DNA of 64,000 bases from CAYWMD01 sp964458575 (GTDB lineage Bacteria > Verrucomicrobiota > Verrucomicrobiia > Limisphaerales > JADLHS01): the NCBI GenBank assembly GCA_964458575.1, contig CAYWMD010000003.1:143653-207652 (forward strand). Direction: 5' to 3'. The position numbers and the translations under genes were made by a program. This document shows, in pieces, positions 10,149-18,398 of the stretch; within the stretch, counting starts at the first letter, position 1, and every line of letters starts with the position of its first letter. Below the pieces are notes generated by a model that saw only the letters and a program-made list of their open reading frames with translations, searched no databases and was not told the DNA's origin.

Positions 10149-10802
10149 TCAGGAGTCCAATACAGATTCCAGTGCAGCAAACAGCGCAGCCTTGTCTGGC
10201 ACGTGCTTGGGTTGCCTTCCTCCGGTCATGACGAGCCCGAACCCGACTCCGTAAGCCGGCCCGTTGGCCACACACGCGTCGGTGCGGCACGTCGCGATCT
10301 GCTCGTCGGCAGCGCGCAGAACGCTGGCGCGGTCGCCGTCCACCTCGTATTTCCAACCGATCAGCCGGGCGCGGGGATACCAAAGCCGCAGCTCCAAAAT
10401 AATTTTGGCTGTCGGCAACAGTTCGGCCATCAGCGTTCCCTGACGCGTAGAAAGCTTGCCCGATTTGATTTCGTCTAGTTCACCCGACGGCAACCGCCGC
10501 CAGATTTTGCCAAATGTGAAGTCGCTGACGGCCGCAGCGTGAAACACGGCGCCGATGTCGTGTTCTGCCAGCGCCCGCAGCCGTTCGCGCAGGTTTTCGG
10601 TCGTTGTGAACACTTGCAGCTGTTGTGCGCGGCGCTCGCCGTGGTGGGTGGCTTGTTCGCCGAGGAGCAATGTGACCTGATGTCCCCGCCCGGCGAGAAA
10701 ATTGGCGAGTTCCGTGCCGAGCCGGCCGGAGGAAAAATTCGTGAGCCGACGGACATTGTCCATCTTCTCGTATGTCGGCCCGGCGGTGACGATGCAGTTC
10801 AT
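10149..10802 (-). CDS. Phosphopantothenoylcysteine synthetase (CoaB)-like protein
   Basis: A 217-residue protein corresponding to the C-terminal half of CoaBC (DFP). It starts with MNCIVTAGPTYEKMDNVRRL and NFSSGRLGTELANFL, the nucleotide and dimer motifs of CoaB, and has HAAAVSDFTF. CoaB joins cysteine to 4'-phosphopantothenate in coenzyme A synthesis. Bacteria usually have the fused CoaBC (about 400 residues). A stand-alone CoaB is less common, and this could be a paralogue with another task. It starts three bases after the metallo-hydrolase stop, so the two form an operon. Confidence 0.7.
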   Translation of the reverse strand: MNCIVTAGPTYEKMDNVRRLTNFSSGRLGTELANFLAGRGHQVTLLLGEQATHHGERRAQQLQVFTTTENLRERLRALAEHDIGAVFHAAAVSDFTFGKIWRRLPSGELDEIKSGKLSTRQGTLMAELLPTAKIILELRLWYPRARLIGWKYEVDGDRASVLRAADEQIATCRTDACVANGPAYGVGFGLVMTGGRQPKHVPDKAALFAALESVLDS

Positions 10803-10805
10803 GGA

Positions 10806-11507
10806 CTAAGTTTTCTCCGGCCACTCGAAACCGTAAAGCTTCGCGAAGCGCCGGCGGTGCAATGCGCCGTCCAGATAATCGTAATGCGACGGCACAATCC
10901 AGCGCGGATTTAATTGCCGGACCTTCGCGATGCTTGCGGGAAAAAGTTCCGGAACACTGTTCAAAATGGCCGGCGGCTTGTGGACGTTAAAGCAGTAGCT
11001 GGCAAACAAGTCGCCGCTGAACAGCAAATCCTGTTTCGCGCTGTAAAAGCCGCAATGGCCCGCCGTGTGGCCGGGCAGATGCACGACGCGCAAACCGCCC
11101 CAGAACGCAAGCTCCTGTCCGTCCGCCAGAAACTCATCAATCGTCGCCGCGCGATAACGGAACAAAAAGCGTCCGCCCGCCTCCAGCCGGCCGCACCAAC
11201 GGGTGACGCCGGTGTAGGGATAAGTTCCGGCAACATGCAGCGCTTCCCCGGCATGAGCATAAACCTTCGCGCCCGACCATTGCTTGAGCCACGCGAGATT
11301 GCCCGCGTGGTCGAGATGGCCATGCGTGAGCAGAATCGCTTTGATCGAATCCAGCCTCAGGCCCAGCCGGCGCACCAGCCGCTGGATGAAAAACGGCTCG
11401 CCGACCATTCCCGTGTCAATCATCACACTTGCATCGCCGTCCTCGAGCAGATGGCAACAACCCATGATGCCGCGGATGGAATGGAGCTTGGCCGGGACGT
11501 TGCGCAC
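10806..11507 (-). CDS. MBL-fold metallo-hydrolase
   Basis: A 233-residue protein with the metallo-beta-lactamase metal motif THGHLDHAGN, an upstream VMIDTGM strand, LPGHTAGHCGF (third His) and LLFSGDLF (bridging Asp). The terminal PSHYD supplies the last His. The family includes glyoxalase II and many hydrolases of thioesters and phosphoesters; the substrate is not evident. The start is GTG 11507, giving MRNVPAKLHSIRGIMG; no ATG exists in frame nearby. It is the first gene of a two-gene minus-strand operon with the CoaB-like gene and diverges from the Hsp70 gene. Confidence 0.82.
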   Translation of the reverse strand: MRNVPAKLHSIRGIMGCCHLLEDGDASVMIDTGMVGEPFFIQRLVRRLGLRLDSIKAILLTHGHLDHAGNLAWLKQWSGAKVYAHAGEALHVAGTYPYTGVTRWCGRLEAGGRFLFRYRAATIDEFLADGQELAFWGGLRVVHLPGHTAGHCGFYSAKQDLLFSGDLFASYCFNVHKPPAILNSVPELFPASIAKVRQLNPRWIVPSHYDYLDGALHRRRFAKLYGFEWPEKT

Positions 11508-11592
11508 ATGAAATGAATATCACTGGCCTCGTCTTCGAGAAAGAATTTCGTGTTCATTCGCGTGGCTTCGTGGTTCAGAATGACCCGCACAC

Positions 11593-13533
11593 ATGAGCAA
11601 AATTGTCGGCATAGATTTGGGCACAACCAATTCGCTGGTGGCTAGCGTGGACTCCGGCATCCCGCTGGTCCTCGCGGATTCCGAAGGACGGCGGCTCACC
11701 CCGTCGGTCGTCCATTTTCCCACTCGCGACGGTGAACCGGTCGTTGGCCACGCGGCCAACCGCGTGCGCGTCGTGAAGCCGGCGGAAACGGTTTATTCCG
11801 TAAAGCGGTTCATCGGACGGCGCGGCGCGGATGTTTCGCAGGAGGAGATGCTCGTCACGTATCCCGTCGAGGGCAGGGGCGGTGGGCCGGTGAAAATGAA
11901 GATTCACGACCGCGAATTCTCGCCGGAGGAAATCTCCGCCGCGGTTTTGAAGAAACTCAAGCATGACGCCGAAACGGCGCTGGGGGAAACCGTCACGCGC
12001 GCCGTCGTCACCGTGCCCGCGTATTTCAACGACGCGCAACGTACCGCGACGAAGCGTGCCGGTGAACTGGCGGGTTTCACCGTCGAACGGATCATCAACG
12101 AACCAACCGCCGCCGCGCTGGCCTACGGGTTGGACAAGCTCAAGGAGAAATCGAAGATCGCCGTTTACGATCTCGGTGGCGGGACGTTTGATCTCTCGAT
12201 TTTGGAACTGACGGAGGGTGTGTTTCAGGTGCTCGCAACCAATGGCAACACGCGGTTGGGGGGGGATGATCTGGACAAGCGGCTCGTGGATTTCCTGGTT
12301 GAAAAAATCGCTGTGGCAGGTGGGCCATCGCTCGTGGGACAGGCGTCGCGCCTGTCCTACGCCGAAGACTTGGCGGCGCTCTCCCGCATTCGCGAGGTCG
12401 CCGAAGCCGCCAAGATCAAACTCTCCACCGAAACCGAAGTCGAAGTCACGCTGCCGTTCCTCGCCCCGGATTTCAGCTTCAGCTACACCCTCACGCGCGC
12501 CGAACTGGAGCATCTCACCCGCGACCTCATCCAACGCACACGGGAACACTGTCTGCGGGCGCTGGCGGACGCGAAACTGGAAGCCAGCGACCTCAACCAG
12601 GTCATCCTCGTGGGTGGACAGACCCGGATGCCGCTGGTGCGAAAAATCGTGAGCGAATGGTTCGGCTGCTCGGAGTTCGAGGAAACGCGCGGCGACCTTC
12701 GGCTCGGCTCCGACTATCACAAGTCCAAAGGGCCGATCCTCAACACCGCGCAGAATCCCGATGAGGCCGTGGCCCTCGGCGCCGCCATCCAAGCCGCGAT
12801 TCTGTCCGGCGAATTCCAGCATCTGCTCCTGCTGGACGTCACGCCGTTGTCACTCGGCCTGGAAACGTTTGGCGGCTTGATGAACGTCATCATCCCGCGC
12901 AACTCGACCATCCCCGTGAAGGCGGGCGAAATGTTTACCACCGCCGTGGACAATCAGCGTTCAATGCTCATCCAGGTTTTACAGGGCGAACGTGAACGGG
13001 CGAAAGACAACTGGCCGCTGGGCAGGTTCACACTGGACTTCGAGCCCGCGCCGCGCGGCGTGCCCCGCGTGGGCGTGCAATTTGAGATTGATGCCAACGG
13101 GATTCTCCACGTCCTGGCGCGCGATACGAAGACCGGTCGGGAAAAAATTGTGGAGATGAAATCCGCCGTGGACGTGGACGACGCGGTGGTGCAGCAGATG
13201 GTCGAGGAATCCGTCGCACACGCCTTCGCGGACCTGGCGGCCCGACGCTGGGTCGAGGCCAAATTGAAGGCGACCGAGCTGCTTTCCGGCACGCGCAAGG
13301 GCTTGGCCGATGGCGGCGCGGAACTGGAGCCGGGTGACCGAACACGGATCGAAGCCGCACTCGCCAGCGTGGAGACTACGCTGGCCGCCGAAAACCCCGA
13401 AACCAAGACCGGCGACGCCAAGCAACTACAGTCCGCCTGCGCCGCATTGGACGAAGCCACGCGAACCCTTGCGGATCTGCTTCTGGACCGCGCGATGGAG
13501 GCCATGCTCCGCAAACGGGGGTTGATCCATTGA
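11593..13533 (+). CDS. Hsp70-family chaperone (DnaK-like)
   Basis: A 646-residue ATP-dependent chaperone. The nucleotide domain has IVGIDLGTTNS (phosphate 1), YFNDAQRTATKRAGELAG, NEPTAAALAYGLD, IAVYDLGGGTFDLS (phosphate 2) and ILVGGQTRMP (adenosine). The substrate domain starts at DVTPLSLGLETFGG. The tail lacks a clear EEVD-like end and no dnaJ or grpE is adjacent, so this is more likely an accessory Hsp70 than the main DnaK. Between the second phosphate motif and the AEAAKIKLS helix the protein has an extra nine-residue hairpin insert (VGQASRLSY, 12334-12360), described separately. Confidence 0.88.
   Translation: MSKIVGIDLGTTNSLVASVDSGIPLVLADSEGRRLTPSVVHFPTRDGEPVVGHAANRVRVVKPAETVYSVKRFIGRRGADVSQEEMLVTYPVEGRGGGPVKMKIHDREFSPEEISAAVLKKLKHDAETALGETVTRAVVTVPAYFNDAQRTATKRAGELAGFTVERIINEPTAAALAYGLDKLKEKSKIAVYDLGGGTFDLSILELTEGVFQVLATNGNTRLGGDDLDKRLVDFLVEKIAVAGGPSLVGQASRLSYAEDLAALSRIREVAEAAKIKLSTETEVEVTLPFLAPDFSFSYTLTRAELEHLTRDLIQRTREHCLRALADAKLEASDLNQVILVGGQTRMPLVRKIVSEWFGCSEFEETRGDLRLGSDYHKSKGPILNTAQNPDEAVALGAAIQAAILSGEFQHLLLLDVTPLSLGLETFGGLMNVIIPRNSTIPVKAGEMFTTAVDNQRSMLIQVLQGERERAKDNWPLGRFTLDFEPAPRGVPRVGVQFEIDANGILHVLARDTKTGREKIVEMKSAVDVDDAVVQQMVEESVAHAFADLAARRWVEAKLKATELLSGTRKGLADGGAELEPGDRTRIEAALASVETTLAAENPETKTGDAKQLQSACAALDEATRTLADLLLDRAMEAMLRKRGLIH
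12334..12360. repeat. In-frame 27-bp hairpin inside the Hsp70 gene
   Basis: GTGGGACAGGCG / TCG / CGCCTGTCCTAC forms a 12-base stem with one mismatch and a 3-base loop. It is exactly nine codons and stop-free, encoding VGQASRLSY. A very similar hairpin (GTAG..GGCAGGCG / loop / CGCCTGCC..CTAC) stands alone between genes at 40006-40035, so this is likely a member of a dispersed family, not a native part of the chaperone. Confidence 0.65.
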
Positions 13534-13545
13534 AGCAGACGGCGA

Positions 13546-13710
13546 TTAGGGATTGACGAACCGTATGCTGCTCATCATCCAAAACAGGAGCGCTACCACG
13601 GCCAGCAACAGGATGAGAAAGCAAAACGCGAAGACCAGAGGACGGTTCGCCCTGACATACCGCCGCCATTTGTGCCCCTTACGATGTGGGTGCGGTTGCA
13701 CGCTCAGCAT
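13546..13710 (-). CDS. Small single-pass membrane protein, hypothetical
   Basis: A 54-residue frame with a basic N-terminus (HPHRKGHKWRRYVRANR) followed by one strongly hydrophobic helix (LVFAFCFLILLLAVVALLF) and a short tail, as expected for an inner-membrane protein with a cytoplasmic basic end. It fills the gap between the Hsp70 and EboD-like genes on the opposite strand. The start ATG 13710 is used; a TTG at 13737 would add nine residues. Function unknown; it may be spurious. Confidence 0.45.
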   Translation of the reverse strand: MLSVQPHPHRKGHKWRRYVRANRPLVFAFCFLILLLAVVALLFWMMSSIRFVNP

Positions 13711-13811
13711 CCTTGGCGAACCATCGGCCGGGCGCAAGTGTGTTTTTCATCTTCCTCGCCGGACGCAATTAGCGCTCGAATATCTGCCACCGGGCGGCCA
13801 CATTATGCGAG

Positions 13812-15005
13812 ATGTCCGTTATCGAACGCTCGATTGAAATTGGTTACCAGCTGCAGGTGCTGTTCACGCACAACGCCTTTGACCCAGCGAATCTCACTCT
13901 GCAAAGAGTCCTGCGCGACGACGCGAACGCAACCCATCGCAAAGCGCTCGTCGTGCTGGATGAATCCCTGTCATTGGCGCAACCTTCCTTGGCCCGGCGC
14001 ATCAGTGATTTTTTCGCCGCCCACTCCCTCGGCCCCAAACTCGTCGGCCCACCGCTGGTCATCGAAGGTGGCGAGCGGACGAAAAACTCCTACTTTCACG
14101 TCTCGGAAATCCACTCGCAGATTGATCGCTACCACATGGACCGGCATTCGTATGTCATAGCCATCGGTGGCGGGGCATTGCTGGACATGGCCGGACTGGC
14201 GGCGGCAACGGCGCACCGCGGGGTGCGGCTGGTGCGGATGCCGAGCACGACGTTGAGCCAGTGCGATTCGGGCGTGGGGGTAAAGAACGGGATCAATGCT
14301 TTCGGCAAAAAGAATTTCATCGGCACGTTCGCGCCGCCGTTCGCAGTCATCAACGACTTTCAGCTCCTTGAATCTCTTACGCCGCGTGACAAGCGCGCCG
14401 GTTTTGTGGAGGCGGTGAAGGTCGCGCTCATTCGCGATGCGGCTTTCTTTGACGAGCTGGAAGCGGCGGCGGACAAATTGCGGGTGTTCGATCCGGCTGC
14501 AATGCGACGGTTGATCTTCCGCAGCGCCGAATTGCACCTCAATCACATTGCCACGAGTGGCGATCCGTTCGAGTTGGGTTCGGCGCGCCCGCTGGATTTT
14601 GGCCATTGGGCGGCGCACAAGTTGGAGCAGCTCTCGGAGTTCAAGATTCGTCATGGCGAGGCCGTCGCGGTCGGCATCGCGCTGGACACGATTTACTCGC
14701 GGGGGCTGGGCTGCCTGCATCCGGCCGCGGCCGAGCGTGCGTTGCACCTGCTCGAAGCGCTGGGCTTTGACCTGTTCGCCAACGAATTGTTGCACGTGGA
14801 CTCGGAGAATTCGCTGATGGTGCTCGAAGGCTTGGAAGAATTCCGCGAACACCTCGGCGGCGAACTGGCGGTCACGCTGCTCAAAGATATCGGCCAGGGA
14901 TTTGAAACGCACGAACTGAACCTCGATAAAGTCATTGAGGCGATTTACGAGTTGAAAGATCGTCACGCCCGGCGAGCGCGAGACTTGAGTCGAGCATCAG
15001 CGTGA
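13812..15005 (+). CDS. eboD: 3-dehydroquinate synthase-like protein, EboD type
   Basis: A 397-residue member of the dehydroquinate synthase fold. The NAD-binding GGGALLDMAGLAAATAHRG and RMPSTTLSQCDSGVGVKNGIN match the family; metal ligands are likely Glu in GFVEAVKVALI and His in RPLDFGHWAAHKLE and RHGEAVAVG. It is larger than AroB (about 360) and has an N-terminal LFTHNAFDP start that fits the EboD branch of the eboABCDEF cluster better than the shikimate enzyme. Cyanobacterial ebo genes are needed to export a scytonemin precursor. The next gene looks like eboF. No eboA, B, C or E is nearby. The assignment to EboD rests on memory of the family and on the pairing. Confidence 0.65.
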   Translation: MSVIERSIEIGYQLQVLFTHNAFDPANLTLQRVLRDDANATHRKALVVLDESLSLAQPSLARRISDFFAAHSLGPKLVGPPLVIEGGERTKNSYFHVSEIHSQIDRYHMDRHSYVIAIGGGALLDMAGLAAATAHRGVRLVRMPSTTLSQCDSGVGVKNGINAFGKKNFIGTFAPPFAVINDFQLLESLTPRDKRAGFVEAVKVALIRDAAFFDELEAAADKLRVFDPAAMRRLIFRSAELHLNHIATSGDPFELGSARPLDFGHWAAHKLEQLSEFKIRHGEAVAVGIALDTIYSRGLGCLHPAAAERALHLLEALGFDLFANELLHVDSENSLMVLEGLEEFREHLGGELAVTLLKDIGQGFETHELNLDKVIEAIYELKDRHARRARDLSRASA

Positions 15006-15066
15006 CCTGTTGGCGTTCAAGTTTTGGCTTGCCCGGGGAACGCGCTAAAGCGTGAACTCCAACGGA

Positions 15067-16554
15067 ATGAAACGCACTGCGGTCATCAACGTCGTCGGCC
15101 TGACGAGTTCGCTCATCGACGAACACATGCCGCGCATCCGGGATTTTGCGGCGCGCGGGGCGAAGGCCGCCATTACGCCGGCTTTCCCTGCTGTCACCTG
15201 CACCGCGCAGTCCACCTACCTAACGGGCGCAACGCCGTCCGCGCACGGCATCGTCGGCAACGGCTGGTACAACCGCGAACTGGCCGAGGTGCAGTTCTGG
15301 AAACAATCCAACCACATTGTTCACGGGAGAAAAATCTGGGATGAACTGCGCACGCGCGCTCCGAAATTTACCTGCGCAAAACTATTCTGGTGGTTCAACA
15401 TGTATTCCAGCGCGGACTATTCCATCACGCCGCGCCCGGTGTATCCCGCTGACGGCCGGAAGATTTTCGACATCTACACGCAACCGGGGGACATTCGCCG
15501 CGAAATCCAGCGCGACCTTGGCCCGTTTCCGTTCGCCACGTTTTGGGGACCGGCGGCGGGGAAGAAAACTCCGGCGGGTGAACCTGACACCGCATCGCGT
15601 TGGATCGCCGAATCCGCGAAGTGGATCGAGAATAAATTCGCGCCGACCTTGAATCTGATTTACTTGCCACATCTGGATTATAATCTGCAGCGGCACGGAC
15701 CGTTCTCCGTGGCTGCGGACGTGAGTCCGCGGCAAACTTCAAGCGGGACAAAAGATCAGCCGCGTTCTCACGAACGCAGCTACAAAATCAACCCCGCCAT
15801 CATCCCCGATCTGCGCGCGATTGATGCCATTGTCGGCGATCTGCTGGACTTCTTTCGTTCGCGCGATGTGCAGGTGATTTTGCTCTCAGAATACGGCATC
15901 ACGAACGTGAGCAAATCCGCCTGGCTAAATCGCCGGTTCCGTCAACAAGGCTGGCTGGCCACCAAGGAAGAACTCGGTTTGGAACTGCTTGACTGCGGCG
16001 CCAGCAAAGTGTTTACCGTGGCGGATCATCAAGTGGCGCACATCTATCTCAAAGATCCCTCGCTCGAAAGCCGGGTCTGCGAGCTGGCGCAAGGCTGTGC
16101 CGGTGTGGAAAGGGTTCTCCGCAAAAGCGACAAGGTGGCCGCCGGCATTGACCATCCGCGCTCAGGGGACCTGATCGCCGTGGCTGAGGAGAACGCCTGG
16201 TTCACCTATTACTACTGGGACGATGACGCACGCGCGCCGGACTTCGCGCGGACGGTGGACATTCATCGCAAGCCGGGCTACGACCCGGTGGAACTGTTCA
16301 CCGATCCGGCACTCTCGCCACTGTCGCTGAAGGCGAAGATCGCGTGGCGGCTCCTGCAAAAAAAGCTCGGCTTCCGCATGTTGATGGACGTGATTCCGCT
16401 GGACGCCGCGCTGGTAAAAGGCTCGCACGGTCGGCGACCAAACAATACGGCGGATTTTCCCGTGCTTATTTCCGAGCGCACGGATCTACTTGCGGCGCCA
16501 CAAGTCGAGGCGACGGATGTTTACCACACGCTCGTGCGGCACGTGTTGCATTAG
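15067..16554 (+). CDS. eboF: Alkaline phosphatase/nucleotide pyrophosphatase superfamily protein, EboF type
   Basis: A 495-residue protein. The nucleophile region FPAVTCTAQSTYLTGATPSAHG (quoted in overlapping pieces; Thr nucleophile) is typical of type I phosphodiesterases. YLPHLDYNLQRHGP gives metal-binding Asp and His, and the C-terminal GSHGRRPNNTADFPV a further His. Where many relatives have Asp-His-Gly this one reads LLSEYGIT, so the metal site may be altered. The gene lies 61 bases after the eboD-like gene and is likely co-transcribed. The frame extends to GTG 15052, but ATG 15067 (MKRTAVINVVGLTSS) is a better start. A 25-codon palindromic insert interrupts it at 15709-15783. No signal peptide is seen. 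Confidence 0.7.
   Translation: MKRTAVINVVGLTSSLIDEHMPRIRDFAARGAKAAITPAFPAVTCTAQSTYLTGATPSAHGIVGNGWYNRELAEVQFWKQSNHIVHGRKIWDELRTRAPKFTCAKLFWWFNMYSSADYSITPRPVYPADGRKIFDIYTQPGDIRREIQRDLGPFPFATFWGPAAGKKTPAGEPDTASRWIAESAKWIENKFAPTLNLIYLPHLDYNLQRHGPFSVAADVSPRQTSSGTKDQPRSHERSYKINPAIIPDLRAIDAIVGDLLDFFRSRDVQVILLSEYGITNVSKSAWLNRRFRQQGWLATKEELGLELLDCGASKVFTVADHQVAHIYLKDPSLESRVCELAQGCAGVERVLRKSDKVAAGIDHPRSGDLIAVAEENAWFTYYYWDDDARAPDFARTVDIHRKPGYDPVELFTDPALSPLSLKAKIAWRLLQKKLGFRMLMDVIPLDAALVKGSHGRRPNNTADFPVLISERTDLLAAPQVEATDVYHTLVRHVLH
15709..15783. repeat. Type A two-hairpin element inserted in frame in the eboF-like gene
   Basis: 75 bases, exactly 25 codons without stop. The left arm is itself a hairpin, GCGGAC-gtga-GTCCGC. 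The right arm is another, GCGTTC-tcac-GAACGC. The whole left arm is also complementary to the whole right arm (GTGGCTGCG.. against ..CGCAGCTAC). The 4-base loops gtga/tcac recur in the other type A copies at 24374, 46881 and 57790. The encoded stretch (AADVSPRQ ... SHERSY) has no counterpart expected in the phosphodiesterase fold. Confidence 0.75.
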
Positions 16555-16559
16555 GCTCG

Positions 16560-16913
16560 TCACGGCGGCAAGGTGTGGCCCGGGATAGAACAAGTTGGGA
16601 GATTCGTAACGGTCAAACCCAGATTATATTTTCCCCCGTACGGGCAAGTCAGAGCGTTTGTCACCCGCAGATACGGCAAGATATCCTCCCGCGCGATCGG
16701 GTCACCAATGCCTTTCTTCTGCTCGTAGATAAACTGCGATTTCGCTCCAGCAATTTGTCGGAGGTTGTTAATGCAGCGGCCTGCTTTCGAAGGGCCGCTG
16801 CGAACAAAATTCGGCATGAGCAAGGAATATAGCGCAAAGAGAATCAGAATAATCCCTCCCGATATCGTCATCCACTTAAAGGCGACGTCTGAGGCTCGCC
16901 TGAACTCATTCAT
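16560..16913 (-). CDS. Membrane-anchored prepilin-like hypothetical protein
   Basis: A 117-residue protein with one N-terminal hydrophobic helix (ISGGIILILFALYSLLMP). A globular part follows: GRCINNLRQIAGAKSQFIYE, then EDILPYL, CPYGGKYNLG and a PTCSIPGH end. The CINNLRQI ... CP.GG pattern recurs in verrucomicrobial pseudopilin-like and DUF1559-like small proteins. The basic arginines precede the helix, so the C-terminal part should face the periplasm; four cysteines could pair there. ATG 16913 is preferred to the upstream TTG. It lies in the same orientation as the helicase gene upstream but converges on the eboF-like gene with only five bases between. Confidence 0.7.
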   Translation of the reverse strand: MNEFRRASDVAFKWMTISGGIILILFALYSLLMPNFVRSGPSKAGRCINNLRQIAGAKSQFIYEQKKGIGDPIAREDILPYLRVTNALTCPYGGKYNLGLTVTNLPTCSIPGHTLPP

Positions 16914-16956
16914 ACGAACCAATCAAACACCGCACCGTCGAGTTTGTTACGGAAAT

Positions 16957-18192
16957 CTACCTACGCCGCCTCCCCGGCCCGAAGTGATAACCGCCGTGGA
17001 CCCGCCCGCCGCGAACTTTGCCGGGGAAACCCTGTGGTTGGCCGGGTTTGTTTTCCTCGAAGAGCGCCGTGTAGCGGTAATCAAAATTCTCCAGCTTCAC
17101 GCGCGGGATTTTCTGGCTGATGAACCGTTCGATGGCAAACACATGGCTCGCGTCCTCGGCCACCATGATCGTGAACGCGTCGCCGGTGTGCTCCGCGCGG
17201 CCCGTGCGGCCGATGCGATGGATGTAGTCCTCCGGATGCTGCGGCACGTCGTAGTTGATCACGTGGCTCACGTCGGCAATGTCCAGTCCACGCGCGGCGA
17301 TGTCGGTGGCCACGAGCACTTCAAAGCGTCCGTCGCGGAAACCGCGCAGGGCCTGTTCACGTTCGCTTTGCGTGCGGTTGGAGTGGAGCACGGCCACGGC
17401 GTGGTTGTTTCGCTTGAGCGTGTGCGCGATGCGGTCGGCGCCGTGCTTGGTGCGGCAGAAGACGAGCACCGAGTTGTAATTCACGCGCTTGAGTAATTCG
17501 AGCAGCAGGTCGGTCTTTTGCACGTCAGCCACGGGGTAGATGACATGCTTAACCGTCTCGGCGGGTGAGCGGCGCGCGCCGATCTCGATGGTTTCCGGAT
17601 TGCGCATCGCCCATTGGATGAGCGTTTCGATCTGCGGCGGGATGGTGGCGGAGAACAGCGCGGAGTGCCGTTGGCGCGGGCATTTCTCGACGATGCGGCG
17701 CACGTCGGGCAGGAAACCCATGTCGAGCATCCGGTCGGCTTCGTCGAGAACGAGGAACTGGACCTTGTCGAGGCGCACCGTGCCTTGTTCGAGGTGATCG
17801 AGCAAACGGCCCGGCGTGGCGACGACGATGTCCGTGCCGGCGCGCAACTGGTCGTTCTGCCGCCCGTAGCCAACGCCGCCATAAACGACGGACACGCGCA
17901 AGTCGGTGAAGCGCGCGTAGTCGCGGAGCGCGGTTTCCACCTGCGCGGCGAGTTCGCGGGTCGGTTCGAGGATCAACGCCCGCGGGCCGGGCGCGTGCGC
18001 GGCGAGTTTGGAAAGCATCGGCAGACCAAACGCGCCGGTCTTGCCGGTGCCGGTCTGCGCGCTGCCGATCACGTCGCAACCGGCGAGCACGAGGGGAATG
18101 GCGCGCAGTTGGATGGGTGTGGGATCAACCCAACCCATGGCCCGCACGCCTTCGAGAATTTTTTCGGAAAGTCCGAGCGCAGTAAAACCCAT
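16957..18192 (-). CDS. rhlE: DEAD-box ATP-dependent RNA helicase, RhlE type
   Basis: A 411-residue helicase with all motifs in order: Q motif (FTALGLSEKILEGVRAMGW then PTPIQ), AQTGTGKT, PTRELA, VATPGRL, LDEAD, SAT, then in the second RecA domain VLVFCRTKHGADR, ATDIAARGLDI and HRIGRTGRA. The short C-terminal tail is rich in Gly, Arg and His (VRGGRVHGGYHFGPGRRRR), as in RhlE and its relatives, which remodel ribosomal and structured RNA. Length is within the RhlE range. Transcribed alone; the promoter must lie in 18193-18398. Confidence 0.93.
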   Translation of the reverse strand: MGFTALGLSEKILEGVRAMGWVDPTPIQLRAIPLVLAGCDVIGSAQTGTGKTGAFGLPMLSKLAAHAPGPRALILEPTRELAAQVETALRDYARFTDLRVSVVYGGVGYGRQNDQLRAGTDIVVATPGRLLDHLEQGTVRLDKVQFLVLDEADRMLDMGFLPDVRRIVEKCPRQRHSALFSATIPPQIETLIQWAMRNPETIEIGARRSPAETVKHVIYPVADVQKTDLLLELLKRVNYNSVLVFCRTKHGADRIAHTLKRNNHAVAVLHSNRTQSEREQALRGFRDGRFEVLVATDIAARGLDIADVSHVINYDVPQHPEDYIHRIGRTGRAEHTGDAFTIMVAEDASHVFAIERFISQKIPRVKLENFDYRYTALFEENKPGQPQGFPGKVRGGRVHGGYHFGPGRRRR

Positions 18193-18398
18193 AGGCGGGC
18201 AGATTAGCAGGGAACCCGCGCAAAGCGAAGGAAATTGCGCGGCCGTCGCCAGCGCCCCGTCCCCTCACGACCGGCCGGAAAAACCCCGCACCGTAAACCA
18301 ATACGCGATTGGCTACGTCGTTCCGCCGGCTGTCATTCCGCGTCCGCGATGCTCGCAGTCCCTGCCGGGTCAAGCACCGCTCGCGGCCGCGGGGTTTT

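Noticed and set aside
9236..10180. A 314-residue minus-strand frame opposite the LysR gene
   Set aside because: The plus strand has a clear helix-turn-helix regulator; the minus translation has no recognisable family.
11575..12822. A 415-residue minus-strand frame opposite the Hsp70 gene
   Set aside because: Complement of conserved Hsp70 codons; no own motifs.
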